64,000 nt of DNA, taken from the NCBI RefSeq assembly GCF_022760855.1, contig NZ_JAKTNR010000003.1:217327-281326 (forward strand), written 5' to 3'. The stretch is from Thermus albus. Lineage in GTDB: Bacteria; Deinococcota; Deinococci; Deinococcales; Thermaceae. This document shows positions 15,467 to 23,010 of this stretch, in pieces. The position numbers and the translations under genes are program-made. Positions within the stretch are counted from its first letter, which is position 1, and each line of letters opens with the position of its first letter. Under the pieces are notes generated by a model, which was not told where the DNA came from, made no database searches, and saw only the letters and a program-made list of their open reading frames with translations.

Positions 15467-16418
15467 GGTCTGCGGCCAAAAAGCCCAGGTGGAGCTGAGG
15501 AACCGGGGCTTTGCCCTGTGCAAGGAGCACTACCTGGAGTGGTTCGTCAAGGAAACCGAGCGGGCCATCCGCCGCCACCGGATGCTCCGGCCGGGGGAGC
15601 GGGTTTTGGTGGCGGTTTCCGGGGGCAAGGATTCCCTGGCCCTTTGGGATGTGCTTTGGCGGCTGGGTTACCAGGCGGTGGGGCTTCATCTGCAGCTGGG
15701 GATTGGGGGCTACTCGGAGAGGAGCCTTCAGGTCACGCAACGCTTTGCCCAGGACCGGGGCCTGGAGCTTTGGGTGGTGGACCTGCGCCAGGCCTATGGC
15801 TTTGGGGTTCCGGAGCTGGCCCAGCTTTCGGGGCGGGTGGCCTGTTCCGCCTGTGGGCTTTCCAAGCGCTACATCATCAACCAGGTGGCGGTGGAAGCGG
15901 GCTTTAGGGTGGTGGCCACCGGCCATAACCTGGACGACGAGGCGGCGGTCCTCTTCGGCAACCTCCTGAACCCCCAGGAGGACGCCCTGGTCCGCCAGGG
16001 GCCGGTGCTGCCCGAGAAGCCGGGCCTGGCAGCCCGGGTCAAGCCCTTCTACCGCTTTAGCGAGCGGGAGGTGCTCTCCTACACCCTCCTGAGGGGGATC
16101 CGTTACCTGCACGAGGAGTGCCCCAACGCCCAGGGGGCCAAGAGCCTACTTTACAAGGAGGCCTTGAACCTGGTGGAGCGGGAGATGCCCGGGGCCAAGC
16201 TGCGCTTTCTGGAGGGATTTCTTGAGAAAATCCAGCCCCGGCTCCAGGCGGGCGAGGAGGTTTCCCTTAAGGCTTGCGAGCGCTGCGGCTACCCCACCAC
16301 GGGGGCGGTCTGTTCCTTTTGCCGCATGTGGGACGCCGTGTACCGGCGAGCCAAGAAGCGGCGCCTTTTGCCGGAAGAGGCGGAGTTTGAGCCCCGGGTG
16401 CCGGTGGCCAGGCCTTAA
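15456..16418 (+). CDS. ttuA: TtuA tRNA-5-methyluridine(54) 2-sulfurtransferase
   Basis: 320 residues. It has the PP-loop ATP motif AVSGGKDS near residue 53, an N-terminal zinc finger (CKVC with CKEH) and a C-terminal one (CERCGYPTTGAVCSFC). The three Fe-S cluster ligands known in Thermus TtuA are kept: Cys130 and Cys133 (ACSAC) and Cys222 (EECPNAQ). It transfers sulfur from TtuB thiocarboxylate to U54/m5U54 of tRNA, raising tRNA melting temperature at high growth temperatures. ATG 15456 overlaps the extended ttuB frame by 11 nt, which suggests translational coupling. A bidirectional terminator follows. Confidence 0.97.
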   Translation: MVCKVCGQKAQVELRNRGFALCKEHYLEWFVKETERAIRRHRMLRPGERVLVAVSGGKDSLALWDVLWRLGYQAVGLHLQLGIGGYSERSLQVTQRFAQDRGLELWVVDLRQAYGFGVPELAQLSGRVACSACGLSKRYIINQVAVEAGFRVVATGHNLDDEAAVLFGNLLNPQEDALVRQGPVLPEKPGLAARVKPFYRFSEREVLSYTLLRGIRYLHEECPNAQGAKSLLYKEALNLVEREMPGAKLRFLEGFLEKIQPRLQAGEEVSLKACERCGYPTTGAVCSFCRMWDAVYRRAKKRRLLPEEAEFEPRVPVARP

Positions 16419-16422
16419 GGGC

Positions 16423-16452
16423 AAAGCCCCCGGGAAGGTCCCGGGGGCTTTT
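16423..16452. terminator. Bidirectional terminator between ttuA and tRNA-Val
   Basis: A perfect 13-bp stem, AAAGCCCCCGGGA / TCCCGGGGGCTTT with loop AGG, with T-rich ends on both strands. It ends ttuA transcripts on the plus strand and the tRNA transcript on the minus strand; its last base touches the encoded CCA of the tRNA. Confidence 0.85.
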
Positions 16453-16528
16453 GGTGGGCGCGAGTGGACTTGAACCACCGACCCCTACCGTGTCAAGGTA
16501 GTGCTCTGGCCACCTGAGCTACGCGCCC
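16452..16528 (-). tRNA. tRNA-Val (GAC)
   Basis: A 77-nt gene with encoded CCA. Acceptor GGGCGCG/CGCGCCC, anticodon stem CTACC/GGTAG with loop TTGACAC (anticodon GAC), T arm GGTGG-TTCAAGT-CCACT. It lies 7 nt downstream of tRNA-Cys on the same strand and is cotranscribed with it. Confidence 0.95.
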
Positions 16529-16535
16529 ATACTTC

Positions 16536-16610
<75 letters not shown>

Positions 16611-16622
16611 AAGCCGTAAGGT

Positions 16623-16652
16623 ATGGTAGCACGCGGGGAAAAACCCTGTCAA
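16623..16652 (-). promoter_or_regulatory. Promoter of the tRNA-Cys/tRNA-Val unit
   Basis: On the minus strand: TTGACA (16647-16652), an 18-bp spacer and TACCAT (16623-16628), about 12 nt before the mature tRNA-Cys 5' end. It is one of the two strongest canonical promoters in the window. Confidence 0.8.
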
Positions 16653-16693
16653 GGAAGCCCGTCCTCATAGGGAAAATGCTATGATGCCAGAGA

Positions 16694-18133
16694 GTGGCTG
16701 AGGTCTTCGTGCGCCTTAGGCGGGGCCGGTGGCCTCTATCCAAAGGTCTTTTGGTGGAGGCCCTTCTGCCCTTGGGTGTGCCCCTGGAGGCCGCCCAGGC
16801 CGTGGCCCATACCGTGGAGGAGCGTTTGAAGGCGGAAGGGCATTCGGCCGTGGCCCCGAGGCTCCTGCGCAAGGTCTTCCTGGAGGAGGTGGCCCGGGCC
16901 CTGGGGGCGGAGGTGGCGGGGAGGCTTTCCAGGCAGACCCTTCCCTTTGAGGAAATCCTGGTTCTGCAGGGGAAGAGGCGCCGTCCCTTCTCCAAGGGGC
17001 TCTTGGCCAGGAGCCTCGAGGAGGCGGGCTTTTCCTTGAAGGAGGCCCACGAGCTGGCCAAGGAGGTGGAACGGCACCTTAGGCAGGAAGGGGTCAAGCA
17101 GATCTCCGCCCGCCGCCTGGAGGAGGTGGTGGCCCAGGAGGTGGGCCGGGCCATGGGCAAAGGGGCCCGCAGGCGCTACCTCCAGCGTCAGGCCTTTGCC
17201 GGAGAGCTTTTCGTAGAGGAGGAAAGCGGTGAGCCCCGTATGCCCTTTTCCAAGGGCATCCTGGCGCAATCCCTGATGGGCATTGGGTTTTCCCCGGAAC
17301 GGGCGTACCGGCTGGCCCGGGAGATGGAAAAGGCCCTGCGCCTGGAGGGGCGCAGGGTGATCCGGCGGAATGAGCTTCGGGAACGGGTGTACCAGGCCCT
17401 TCTCAAGGAAGCGGGGGAGGAGGTGGCCAGGCGGTACCTGCTCCTTAGGAGCCTGAGGCGGAGCGCTCGCCCGGTGCACATCCTCATCGGTGGGGTCACC
17501 GGGGTGGGGAAGAGCGTCTTGGCCTCGGCCTTGGCCTACCGCCTGGGCATCACCCACATCGTCCCCTCGGATGCGGTGCGGGAGGTCTTCCGGGCCTCAC
17601 TTTCCCAGGACCTTCTCCCCACCTTGCACCTTTCCACCTTTGAGGCTTGGAAGGCCTTGTCAACCGAGCCCAGCGCGGCTGAGGAAGAAAGCCACGAAAT
17701 CCGGGTGATGCGGGGCTTTCTGGACCAGGTGGCCCGGGTGGCGGTGGGCCTTAGGGCCATCCAGGAACGGAGCGCCCTCGAGGGGACCTCCATCGTGCTG
17801 GAAGGGGTGCATGTGGTCCCCCGCTACCTGGACCATCCCTACCGGGACAGGGTGCTCACGGTTCCCATGCTGGTGGTGCTTCAGGACGAAAAGCTCCACC
17901 AGGATCGCTTTCTCCTTAGGGACCGGGAAACGGCCCATGCCCGGCCTCGGGAGAAGTACCTCACCCATTTCTACGAGATCCGGCTTATCCAGGATCACCT
18001 CCTCCGTTGGGCCCAGGAGGAGGGGGTTCCCGTGATCCCGGGCGAGGACCTGGATGAGGCGGTGGAGAAGGCCCTAGAGGTCCTGGTGGCCTATCTGGAG
18101 GCCCAGGGGATGCGGGAGGGACTGCATGCTTGA
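16694..18133 (+). CDS. 2-phosphoglycerate kinase with three N-terminal ATP-cone-like repeats
   Basis: 479 residues. The C-terminal half (from about 258) is a P-loop kinase: HILIGGVTGVGKSVLA, PSDAVREVFR, LEGVHVVPRYL, KYLTHFYEIRLIQDHL, matching the 2-phosphoglycerate kinase that makes 2,3-diphosphoglycerate, precursor of the thermoprotectant cyclic 2,3-DPG in archaea. The N-terminal half holds three related modules of about 75 residues, each with (R/K)xPFSKG(L/I)L.xSL...G(F/V) followed by a helix rich in Glu and Lys, like ATP cones, which sense nucleotides. Start GTG 16694 has a TATGAT box 8 nt upstream; ATG codons just before it lead to an immediate stop. Confidence 0.85.
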   Translation: MAEVFVRLRRGRWPLSKGLLVEALLPLGVPLEAAQAVAHTVEERLKAEGHSAVAPRLLRKVFLEEVARALGAEVAGRLSRQTLPFEEILVLQGKRRRPFSKGLLARSLEEAGFSLKEAHELAKEVERHLRQEGVKQISARRLEEVVAQEVGRAMGKGARRRYLQRQAFAGELFVEEESGEPRMPFSKGILAQSLMGIGFSPERAYRLAREMEKALRLEGRRVIRRNELRERVYQALLKEAGEEVARRYLLLRSLRRSARPVHILIGGVTGVGKSVLASALAYRLGITHIVPSDAVREVFRASLSQDLLPTLHLSTFEAWKALSTEPSAAEEESHEIRVMRGFLDQVARVAVGLRAIQERSALEGTSIVLEGVHVVPRYLDHPYRDRVLTVPMLVVLQDEKLHQDRFLLRDRETAHARPREKYLTHFYEIRLIQDHLLRWAQEEGVPVIPGEDLDEAVEKALEVLVAYLEAQGMREGLHA

Positions 18134-18464
18134 GGTTTTGGGATTCCTCCTCCTTTTGGCCTTGGTGTTTCGCCTAAAGGGGCGGCTCCCCTTTTGGGCC
18201 TCGGGGATATGGCTGAACCTGATCTGGTTTGTGTACCAGAACGAGTGGGGTTCAGGCTGGCTGGCCTATCTGCGGGGCCTAGGAATGGGGTTTTTCCTGG
18301 CGGTGGGCTACGGGCAACCCGGCCTGGCCTGGGCCCTCACCCCTTGGCCCCTTCTCCTCTACCTTCGCCTGGACGTGCGGGAGCTGGCCTTTTACCTTCC
18401 CGCCTTGGGGGAGGGGATGGTCCTGGGGGCCCTCCTTTATCTGGCAGGTTTCCGCAGGCGGTAG
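18126..18464 (+). CDS. Small membrane protein of unknown function
   Basis: 112 residues with four hydrophobic segments at about 2-15, 25-36, 45-60 and 85-107, so an integral inner-membrane protein. I do not recognise the family. It overlaps the 2-phosphoglycerate kinase gene by 8 nt, which argues for cotranslation, and it overlaps the convergent membrane-protein gene by 28 nt at the 3' ends. It has no motifs beyond the membrane segments. Confidence 0.65.
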   Translation: MLEVLGFLLLLALVFRLKGRLPFWASGIWLNLIWFVYQNEWGSGWLAYLRGLGMGFFLAVGYGQPGLAWALTPWPLLLYLRLDVRELAFYLPALGEGMVLGALLYLAGFRRR

Positions 18465-18736
18465 ACCAGGTAGGGAAGCCCCATCCCCAGCGCCCCACCC
18501 AGGAGGAAGGGAAGGGGGTGGCCGAAGAGGAGCTGAAGAAGAAAAAGAACCCCGTATAGGCCCAGGAAGAAGGGAACGGGGAAGGGTTTTTCCCCATAGG
18601 CCACCCCCATGGTGCCCACGAAGAGGCCCACCGCCAAGGCCATCCCTTCCTGGTGGGGGCGGAGGAAAAGGAAGTAGGCATAGGCGGCTACCCCTAGAAG
18701 GGCCAGGCTTTGGGAAAGGCGGCTGGGATTCATCAC
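18437..18736 (-). CDS. Small membrane protein of unknown function
   Basis: 99 residues with four hydrophobic segments (about 8-24, 31-47, 52-70, 73-90) and a basic C terminus. The family is not recognised. Its start overlaps the stop of the upstream minus-strand gene (ATGA), so it is translated in a unit with 18733-19047 and probably thrC. The 3' end overlaps the convergent gene by 28 nt. Confidence 0.65.
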   Translation of the reverse strand: MMNPSRLSQSLALLGVAAYAYFLFLRPHQEGMALAVGLFVGTMGVAYGEKPFPVPFFLGLYGVLFLLQLLFGHPLPFLLGGALGMGLPYLVYRLRKPAR

Positions 18737-19047
18737 CTATGCACAAAGCGCTTTACCAGGAGTTGGGAAAGCACCAGGGCCACCCCACCCCAGGCCACCT
18801 GGGGCTCATGGCCTAAGAAACCCATGGCGGCCGAGAACATGCCCGCTATCAGGAAGAAGGGAACGTACTTGGGGTTCACGGTAAGGCCCAGGACGAAGGC
18901 CACGATAAACCCGGCTATTCCCGGGGGCAAGGTGGCCCCCAGGGCCAGGAAGAGGAGCATGAGGGCGATGGTGATGGCCCCTGCCAGGTAGTAGGCTCCG
19001 GGGAAAGGTTCTTTGGGCTTCCTACGGGCGTCTTTGGCCTCGGGCAT
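18733..19047 (-). CDS. Small membrane protein of unknown function
   Basis: 104 residues. A charged N terminus of about 16 residues rich in Lys, Arg, Pro and Glu precedes three or four helices (about 19-40, 44-60, 62-77, 80-97). The family is not recognised. It starts 12 nt after the thrC stop and couples to the next membrane gene by an ATGA overlap, so it may be the tail of the threonine operon. Confidence 0.65.
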   Translation of the reverse strand: MPEAKDARRKPKEPFPGAYYLAGAITIALMLLFLALGATLPPGIAGFIVAFVLGLTVNPKYVPFFLIAGMFSAAMGFLGHEPQVAWGGVALVLSQLLVKRFVHR

Positions 19048-19059
19048 GGCCCAAGCTTA

Positions 19060-20115
19060 TCACAAGAGTCCGGCGGCTTGGGCCACGGCCTCGAGGGTGG
19101 CGGGCACCGGCGGAAGAAGCCCCGCCACCTTCTCCGCCGTGGCCGGGTCCTTGAGGCCATGGCCGGTAAGGGTGAGGACCACGGTGCTTCCCGGTTCCAG
19201 CCGCCCTTCCTTTAGGAGCTTCCACACCCCGGCCATGGCCGCCGCCGAGGCGGGTTCAGAGAAGATGCCCTCCTCCTCCGCCAGGTAGCGGTAGGCGGCG
19301 AGGATCTCCTCGTCCGTCACCGCTTCAATCAGACCCCCCGACTCCTCCTTGGCCCGGATGGCCCCCTGCCAGCTGGCGGGGTTGCCGATGCGGATGGCGG
19401 TGGCCAGGGTCTCCGGCTTCTCTATGGGATGGCCCAGGACCAGGGGGGCAGCCCCCGCCGCTTGGAAGCCCAGCATCCGGGGAAGGCGGCTGGCCCGGCC
19501 TTGAGCGAAGTACTCTTTGTACCCCATCCAGTGGGCGGTGATGTTGCCCGCGTTGCCCACGGGTAGGGCGTGGTAGTGGGGGGCATCCCCCAGCTCATCC
19601 ACCACCTCAAAGGCCAGGGTCTTCTGGCCCTCGAGGCGGTAGGGGTTCAGGGAGTTCACCAGGGCCACGGGGTAGGCCTCGGTGAGGGCCTTGGTGAGGG
19701 CTAAGGCCTGGTCAAAGTTGCCCTCAATCTGGATGATCCGGGCCCCGTGCACCAGGCTTTGGGCCACCTTGCCCAGGGCCACGTACCCCGCGGGCAGGAC
19801 CACGATGGCCTTGATCCCAGCCCGGGCGGCGTATGCGGCGGCGCTGGCCGCGGTGTTCCCGGTGCTGGCGGCGGCCACGGCCCGGGCGCCTTCCTCTACC
19901 GCCTTGGAAACGGCCAGGGTCATGCCCCGGTCCTTGAAGCTACCCGTGGGGTTCAGGCCCTCAAACTTGGCGTAGAGGCGGATGCCTTTCCTCCGGGCCT
20001 CCTCGGGGCCCTTCAGGGGGATCAAGGGAGTGGAGCCTTCCAAAAGGGAGATCACGGGGGTGTTCAAGGACACGGGCAGGTGGGCCCGGTAGCGCTCTAT
20101 GAGGGAAAGCCGCAT
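19060..20115 (-). CDS. thrC: Threonine synthase
   Basis: 351 residues, fold-type II PLP enzyme converting O-phosphohomoserine to threonine. PLP lysine is Lys61 in PTGSFKDRGM, the phosphate-binding loop is LPVGNAGNITAHWMGY, and ASTGNTAASAAAYAARAG is present. The sequence is close to the structurally known Thermus enzyme by recall. ATG at 20115 is chosen from the family start (LIERYR); an in-frame upstream ATG at 20151 would add 12 unsupported residues. It lies 133 nt after a Uma2-type gene that separates it from hom. Confidence 0.96.
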   Translation of the reverse strand: MRLSLIERYRAHLPVSLNTPVISLLEGSTPLIPLKGPEEARRKGIRLYAKFEGLNPTGSFKDRGMTLAVSKAVEEGARAVAAASTGNTAASAAAYAARAGIKAIVVLPAGYVALGKVAQSLVHGARIIQIEGNFDQALALTKALTEAYPVALVNSLNPYRLEGQKTLAFEVVDELGDAPHYHALPVGNAGNITAHWMGYKEYFAQGRASRLPRMLGFQAAGAAPLVLGHPIEKPETLATAIRIGNPASWQGAIRAKEESGGLIEAVTDEEILAAYRYLAEEEGIFSEPASAAAMAGVWKLLKEGRLEPGSTVVLTLTGHGLKDPATAEKVAGLLPPVPATLEAVAQAAGLL

Positions 20116-20248
20116 GGGGATATGTTTCCCCCGAAGGGGCCCAGGCGTCAAGGGTTATGCTTTTGGGGTGTATCCTGGGTACCCCTGAAGCTGGCCTGGA
20201 GAAGGGCTAAGCCGGGATTCCCACCACGGCGAGGTGGCATCAGGGGGG

Positions 20249-20809
20249 CTAGAGGAAGAGCTCCTGGGCGTCCAAGGTGAAGCCGGGAAGCTCGGGGTCT
20301 AGGGGAATCCTTTGCGGGTCCGGGTACTCCTCCGCGCCTCCTTGGCGGTGGACCTCCACCCGGTGGGTGTAAGGGTCCAGGAGGACCACCACACGGGTGC
20401 CGTTGGCCAAATAGGCCCTGGCCTTTTGCCGGAGTTCCTCCAGGGTCTGGCTTCGGGAGCGGATTTCAAAGGCCACATCTGGGGCTAAGGGGGGGAAGGC
20501 CTCCCGTTCCTCTGGGGAGAGGCCTAGCCAGTGATCCCGGAATACAAAGGCGGCGTCGGGGGAGAGGAGGGAACCATCGGGAAGCTTGAAGCCGGTGGCC
20601 GAGCTGAATACAAGGCCTAAACCCCTCTGCTGGTTCCAGCGGTAAAGCTGGCCTAGGAGGAGGGCTTCCAGGTAGCCGCTTTCTCTCCCTATCGGCGACA
20701 CGATAAGCCTCCCGTCTTTCCACCGCTCCAGCTGCCAGCCGGGATTCTTGGCCGAAAGCTGGCGAAGTTCCTCATCGCTCACGGGGCGGAGAAGGTCCAG
20801 GAAGGGCAC
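20249..20809 (-). CDS. Uma2 family putative endonuclease (DUF820)
   Basis: 186 residues. Core restriction-endonuclease-like motifs of Uma2: GRLIVSPIGRESGYLEALL, then GFKLPDGSLLSPDAAFVFRDHW (metal Asp), and LAPDVAFEIRSRSQTLEELRQKARAYLANG, where Glu and a basic residue form the D-ExK-like site (here E-I-R). Uma2 genes are expanded in cyanobacteria and Thermus and often sit next to mobile elements; the biological role is unknown. Start GTG 20809 has a TAGAAT box 6 nt upstream, embedded in the 3' end of hom. It interrupts the hom-thrC pair. Confidence 0.85.
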   Translation of the reverse strand: MPFLDLLRPVSDEELRQLSAKNPGWQLERWKDGRLIVSPIGRESGYLEALLLGQLYRWNQQRGLGLVFSSATGFKLPDGSLLSPDAAFVFRDHWLGLSPEEREAFPPLAPDVAFEIRSRSQTLEELRQKARAYLANGTRVVVLLDPYTHRVEVHRQGGAEEYPDPQRIPLDPELPGFTLDAQELFL

Positions 20810-20813
20810 AGCC

Positions 20814-21812
20814 TCATTCTACCTTGGGCAAAAGGCTTACCTCCGCCAAGGGGGGGGTGGGGGCAGGGGCGGGCAGGTGGCCCAGGTGCCCGGAGAGGAA
20901 GCGGAAAAGATCGGCTAAAAGGCCGCTGGCCGTGGCCCCTCCCCCCGCCCCGGGGCCGGTGACGTAGGCCTCGCCTAGAGGGTGGCTTCGCACCCAGAGG
21001 ATGTTGCCTTGGGCCCGGGCCAGGGGGTGGTCCTGGGGCAAGCGCCTGGGGGCCACCACCGCCCGCCAGCGCCCCCCTTCCCCAAAGAGGCTGGCCACCA
21101 GCCGTACCTTCTCCCCAGAGGCCTTGGCCTCTTTGAGGATTTCTGGGGCGAGGCGGGTAATGCCCCTAGCTTCCACCTCTTGGAAGGGAAAGGCCGGGTC
21201 CACAAGGAGCCTGGCCAGGAGGGTGAGCTTGTGGGCGGCGTCTATGCCCTCCACGTCCAGGGTGGGGTCGGCCTCCGCGTAGCCCAGGCGCTGGGCCTCG
21301 AGGAGGGCTTCCCCGTAGGTCTTCCCCTTTTCCATCTCCTGCAGGATGTAGAGGGTGGTGCCGTTCAGGATGGCGTGGAGTTCCAAAAGCCGGCTTCCCC
21401 TTAGGGTTTCCAGAAAGGAAAGGGCGGGGGTCCCGGCCATGACGCTGGCCTCGTGGTAGATGAGGCCTTCCTCGGCAAAGGGGCGTAAGGCCTCCCAGGC
21501 CTCCGCCAAGAGGGCCTTGTTGGCGGTGATAAGGGGGGTGCCGGCCTCCAGGGCGGGCAGGACCAGGGCTAAAGGCGTCTTTACCCCGCCCATGGCCTCC
21601 ACCACCACGTCCGCCTGTAGGAGGTCCGGGGGTTCGGTGCGGAGGAGCTCCTCGGGAATGGGCCGGGGCTTGGCCCTATCCCGCACCAAGACCCCCAGGA
21701 ACCTGGGAGAGAAGCCCAGGGCGTGGAAGTCTTCCAGGCGTTCTTGGACCAGGGCGTAGAAGGCACCGCCCACCGTGCCTCCGCCCAGGAGGGCGATCTT
21801 TACCTCTTCCAT
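20814..21812 (-). CDS. hom: Homoserine dehydrogenase
   Basis: 332 residues without the C-terminal ACT domain found in longer homologues. The Rossmann motif LLGGGTVGGAFYALV is at residues 8-22; the catalytic region reads TPLITANKALLAEAW with the conserved Lys, and the dimerisation core GTTLYILQEME and GYAEADPTLDVEGIDAAHKL is standard. It reduces aspartate semialdehyde to homoserine for threonine and methionine. Lack of ACT suggests no direct threonine feedback. It starts from an excellent TATAAT box 7 nt before the ATG. Confidence 0.95.
   Translation of the reverse strand: MEEVKIALLGGGTVGGAFYALVQERLEDFHALGFSPRFLGVLVRDRAKPRPIPEELLRTEPPDLLQADVVVEAMGGVKTPLALVLPALEAGTPLITANKALLAEAWEALRPFAEEGLIYHEASVMAGTPALSFLETLRGSRLLELHAILNGTTLYILQEMEKGKTYGEALLEAQRLGYAEADPTLDVEGIDAAHKLTLLARLLVDPAFPFQEVEARGITRLAPEILKEAKASGEKVRLVASLFGEGGRWRAVVAPRRLPQDHPLARAQGNILWVRSHPLGEAYVTGPGAGGGATASGLLADLFRFLSGHLGHLPAPAPTPPLAEVSLLPKVE
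20816..20821 (-). promoter_or_regulatory. -10 box of the Uma2 gene, inside the hom 3' end
   Basis: TAGAAT on the minus strand, 6 nt before GTG 20809, overlapping the last hom codons (the hom stop TGA shares its final T). Confidence 0.55.
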
Positions 21813-21819
21813 GCGGGGG

Positions 21820-21825
21820 ATTATA
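21820..21825 (-). promoter_or_regulatory. -10 box of hom, leaderless type
   Basis: A consensus TATAAT on the minus strand, 7 nt before the hom ATG, with no Shine-Dalgarno. Confidence 0.75.
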
Positions 21826-21849
21826 CCGGTTTTTCCCGGGCCCTTGCCC

Positions 21850-21855
21850 TAAAGT
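21850..21855 (+). promoter_or_regulatory. -10 box of queG, leaderless type
   Basis: TAAAGT, 6 nt before GTG 21862. The divergent hom box is 25 bp away. Confidence 0.5.
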
Positions 21856-21861
21856 GGTGCC

Positions 21862-23010
21862 GTGGAGGCGCGCCTACTCCTGGAGGAAGCCCTTCGGGGG
21901 CGGGGACTCCTCTACGCCTGGGCCCCCTTGGCCATGCCGGAGGAGGCCGAGGGGCGCTTTCGCCGCTTTTTGGCCGAGGGCAGGCACGGGGGGATGGCCT
22001 ACCTGGAAAGGGGGGTGGAGGCCCGCTTCCGCCCAAGGCTTCGCTTCCCCTGGGCCAGGAGTGCCCTCCTCCTATTTGCTCCTTACGCCTTCCCCGATCC
22101 CGGGGTGCCCCCTGGGGGCCTCAGGGTGGGCCGGGTGGCCCGCTACGCCTGGGTGCGGGACTACCACCGGCTTCTGGGGGAGGAGCTAAGGGCCCTGGAG
22201 GCCCTGGCCCAAAGCCTTGGGGTACAGGCCAGGGGTTACGTGGACCATGGGCCCATCCCCGAGCGCACCCTGGCCGCCCTTACCGGGGCGGGCTGGGTCG
22301 GCAAAAGCGGCATGTTTCTCTCCCCGGCCTTGGGTGTGCACGCTTTCATCGGGGTTCTCCTGACCTCCTTGGAGGTGGAGGCTTCTCCCCCGCACCCTAA
22401 CCGCTGTGGGCGCTGTACCCGTTGCCTGGCCTCCTGCCCCACGGGGGCCCTTTTGGGGGACGGGACCCTGGACGCCAGGCGGTGCGTGGGTTACCTCACC
22501 GTGGAGCATAAGGGCTTTATCCCACCAGGGCTTTGGCCAGGGGTGGGGGATTGGCTTTTGGGGTGCGACCTCTGCCAGGAGATCTGCCCCTGGGACCGGT
22601 TCGGCTGGGTGTGGCGGGGTTTTCGGCCGGAGCCCGAGCTGGCCCATCCCAACCTGGAGGCGTTCTTCCGCCTTTCGGGAAGAGGCTTTCAGCGCAAGTT
22701 CGGGGATACCGCCTTCGCCCGCCCGGGAAGGGCCCGCATGGCCCGGAATGCCCTTATCGTGTTGAGCAATCTAGGCCTTGGGGAAGGCCTCATGGCGGTG
22801 GCGGCCAAAGACCCCCATCCCCTGGTTCGCCGCACCGCCCTCCACGCCCTCCACCGGGCGGGGAGGCCCATAGAGGGTTTCCTCCAGGACCCGGATGGGG
22901 AGGTGAGGGCCGAGGCCTTAATCCTCCTTGGGGAAGCGCCCCGTGCGGTAGACCCTTTCCAGGATGGGGGGGAGCTCCCAGGCCCGGAGGTCAAAGATGA
23001 GGGGGCCTAG
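21862..23010 (+). CDS. queG: Epoxyqueuosine reductase QueG with C-terminal HEAT-like repeats
   Basis: 382 residues. A cobalamin-binding reductase domain (YVDHGPIPERTLAALTGAGWVGKSGM with the catalytic Asp) precedes two [4Fe-4S] motifs: CGRCTRCLASCP with a later Cys, and CDLCQEICPWDR. The C-terminal part (about 300-365) shows HEAT-like repeats ending EVRAEALILLGE. QueG reduces epoxyqueuosine to queuosine in tRNA anticodons. Start GTG 21862 is supported by the TAAAGT box. The last 31 codons overlap, antisense, the 3' end of the phosphoesterase gene; residues after LLGE are probably not conserved. Confidence 0.93.
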   Translation: MEARLLLEEALRGRGLLYAWAPLAMPEEAEGRFRRFLAEGRHGGMAYLERGVEARFRPRLRFPWARSALLLFAPYAFPDPGVPPGGLRVGRVARYAWVRDYHRLLGEELRALEALAQSLGVQARGYVDHGPIPERTLAALTGAGWVGKSGMFLSPALGVHAFIGVLLTSLEVEASPPHPNRCGRCTRCLASCPTGALLGDGTLDARRCVGYLTVEHKGFIPPGLWPGVGDWLLGCDLCQEICPWDRFGWVWRGFRPEPELAHPNLEAFFRLSGRGFQRKFGDTAFARPGRARMARNALIVLSNLGLGEGLMAVAAKDPHPLVRRTALHALHRAGRPIEGFLQDPDGEVRAEALILLGEAPRAVDPFQDGGELPGPEVKDEGA

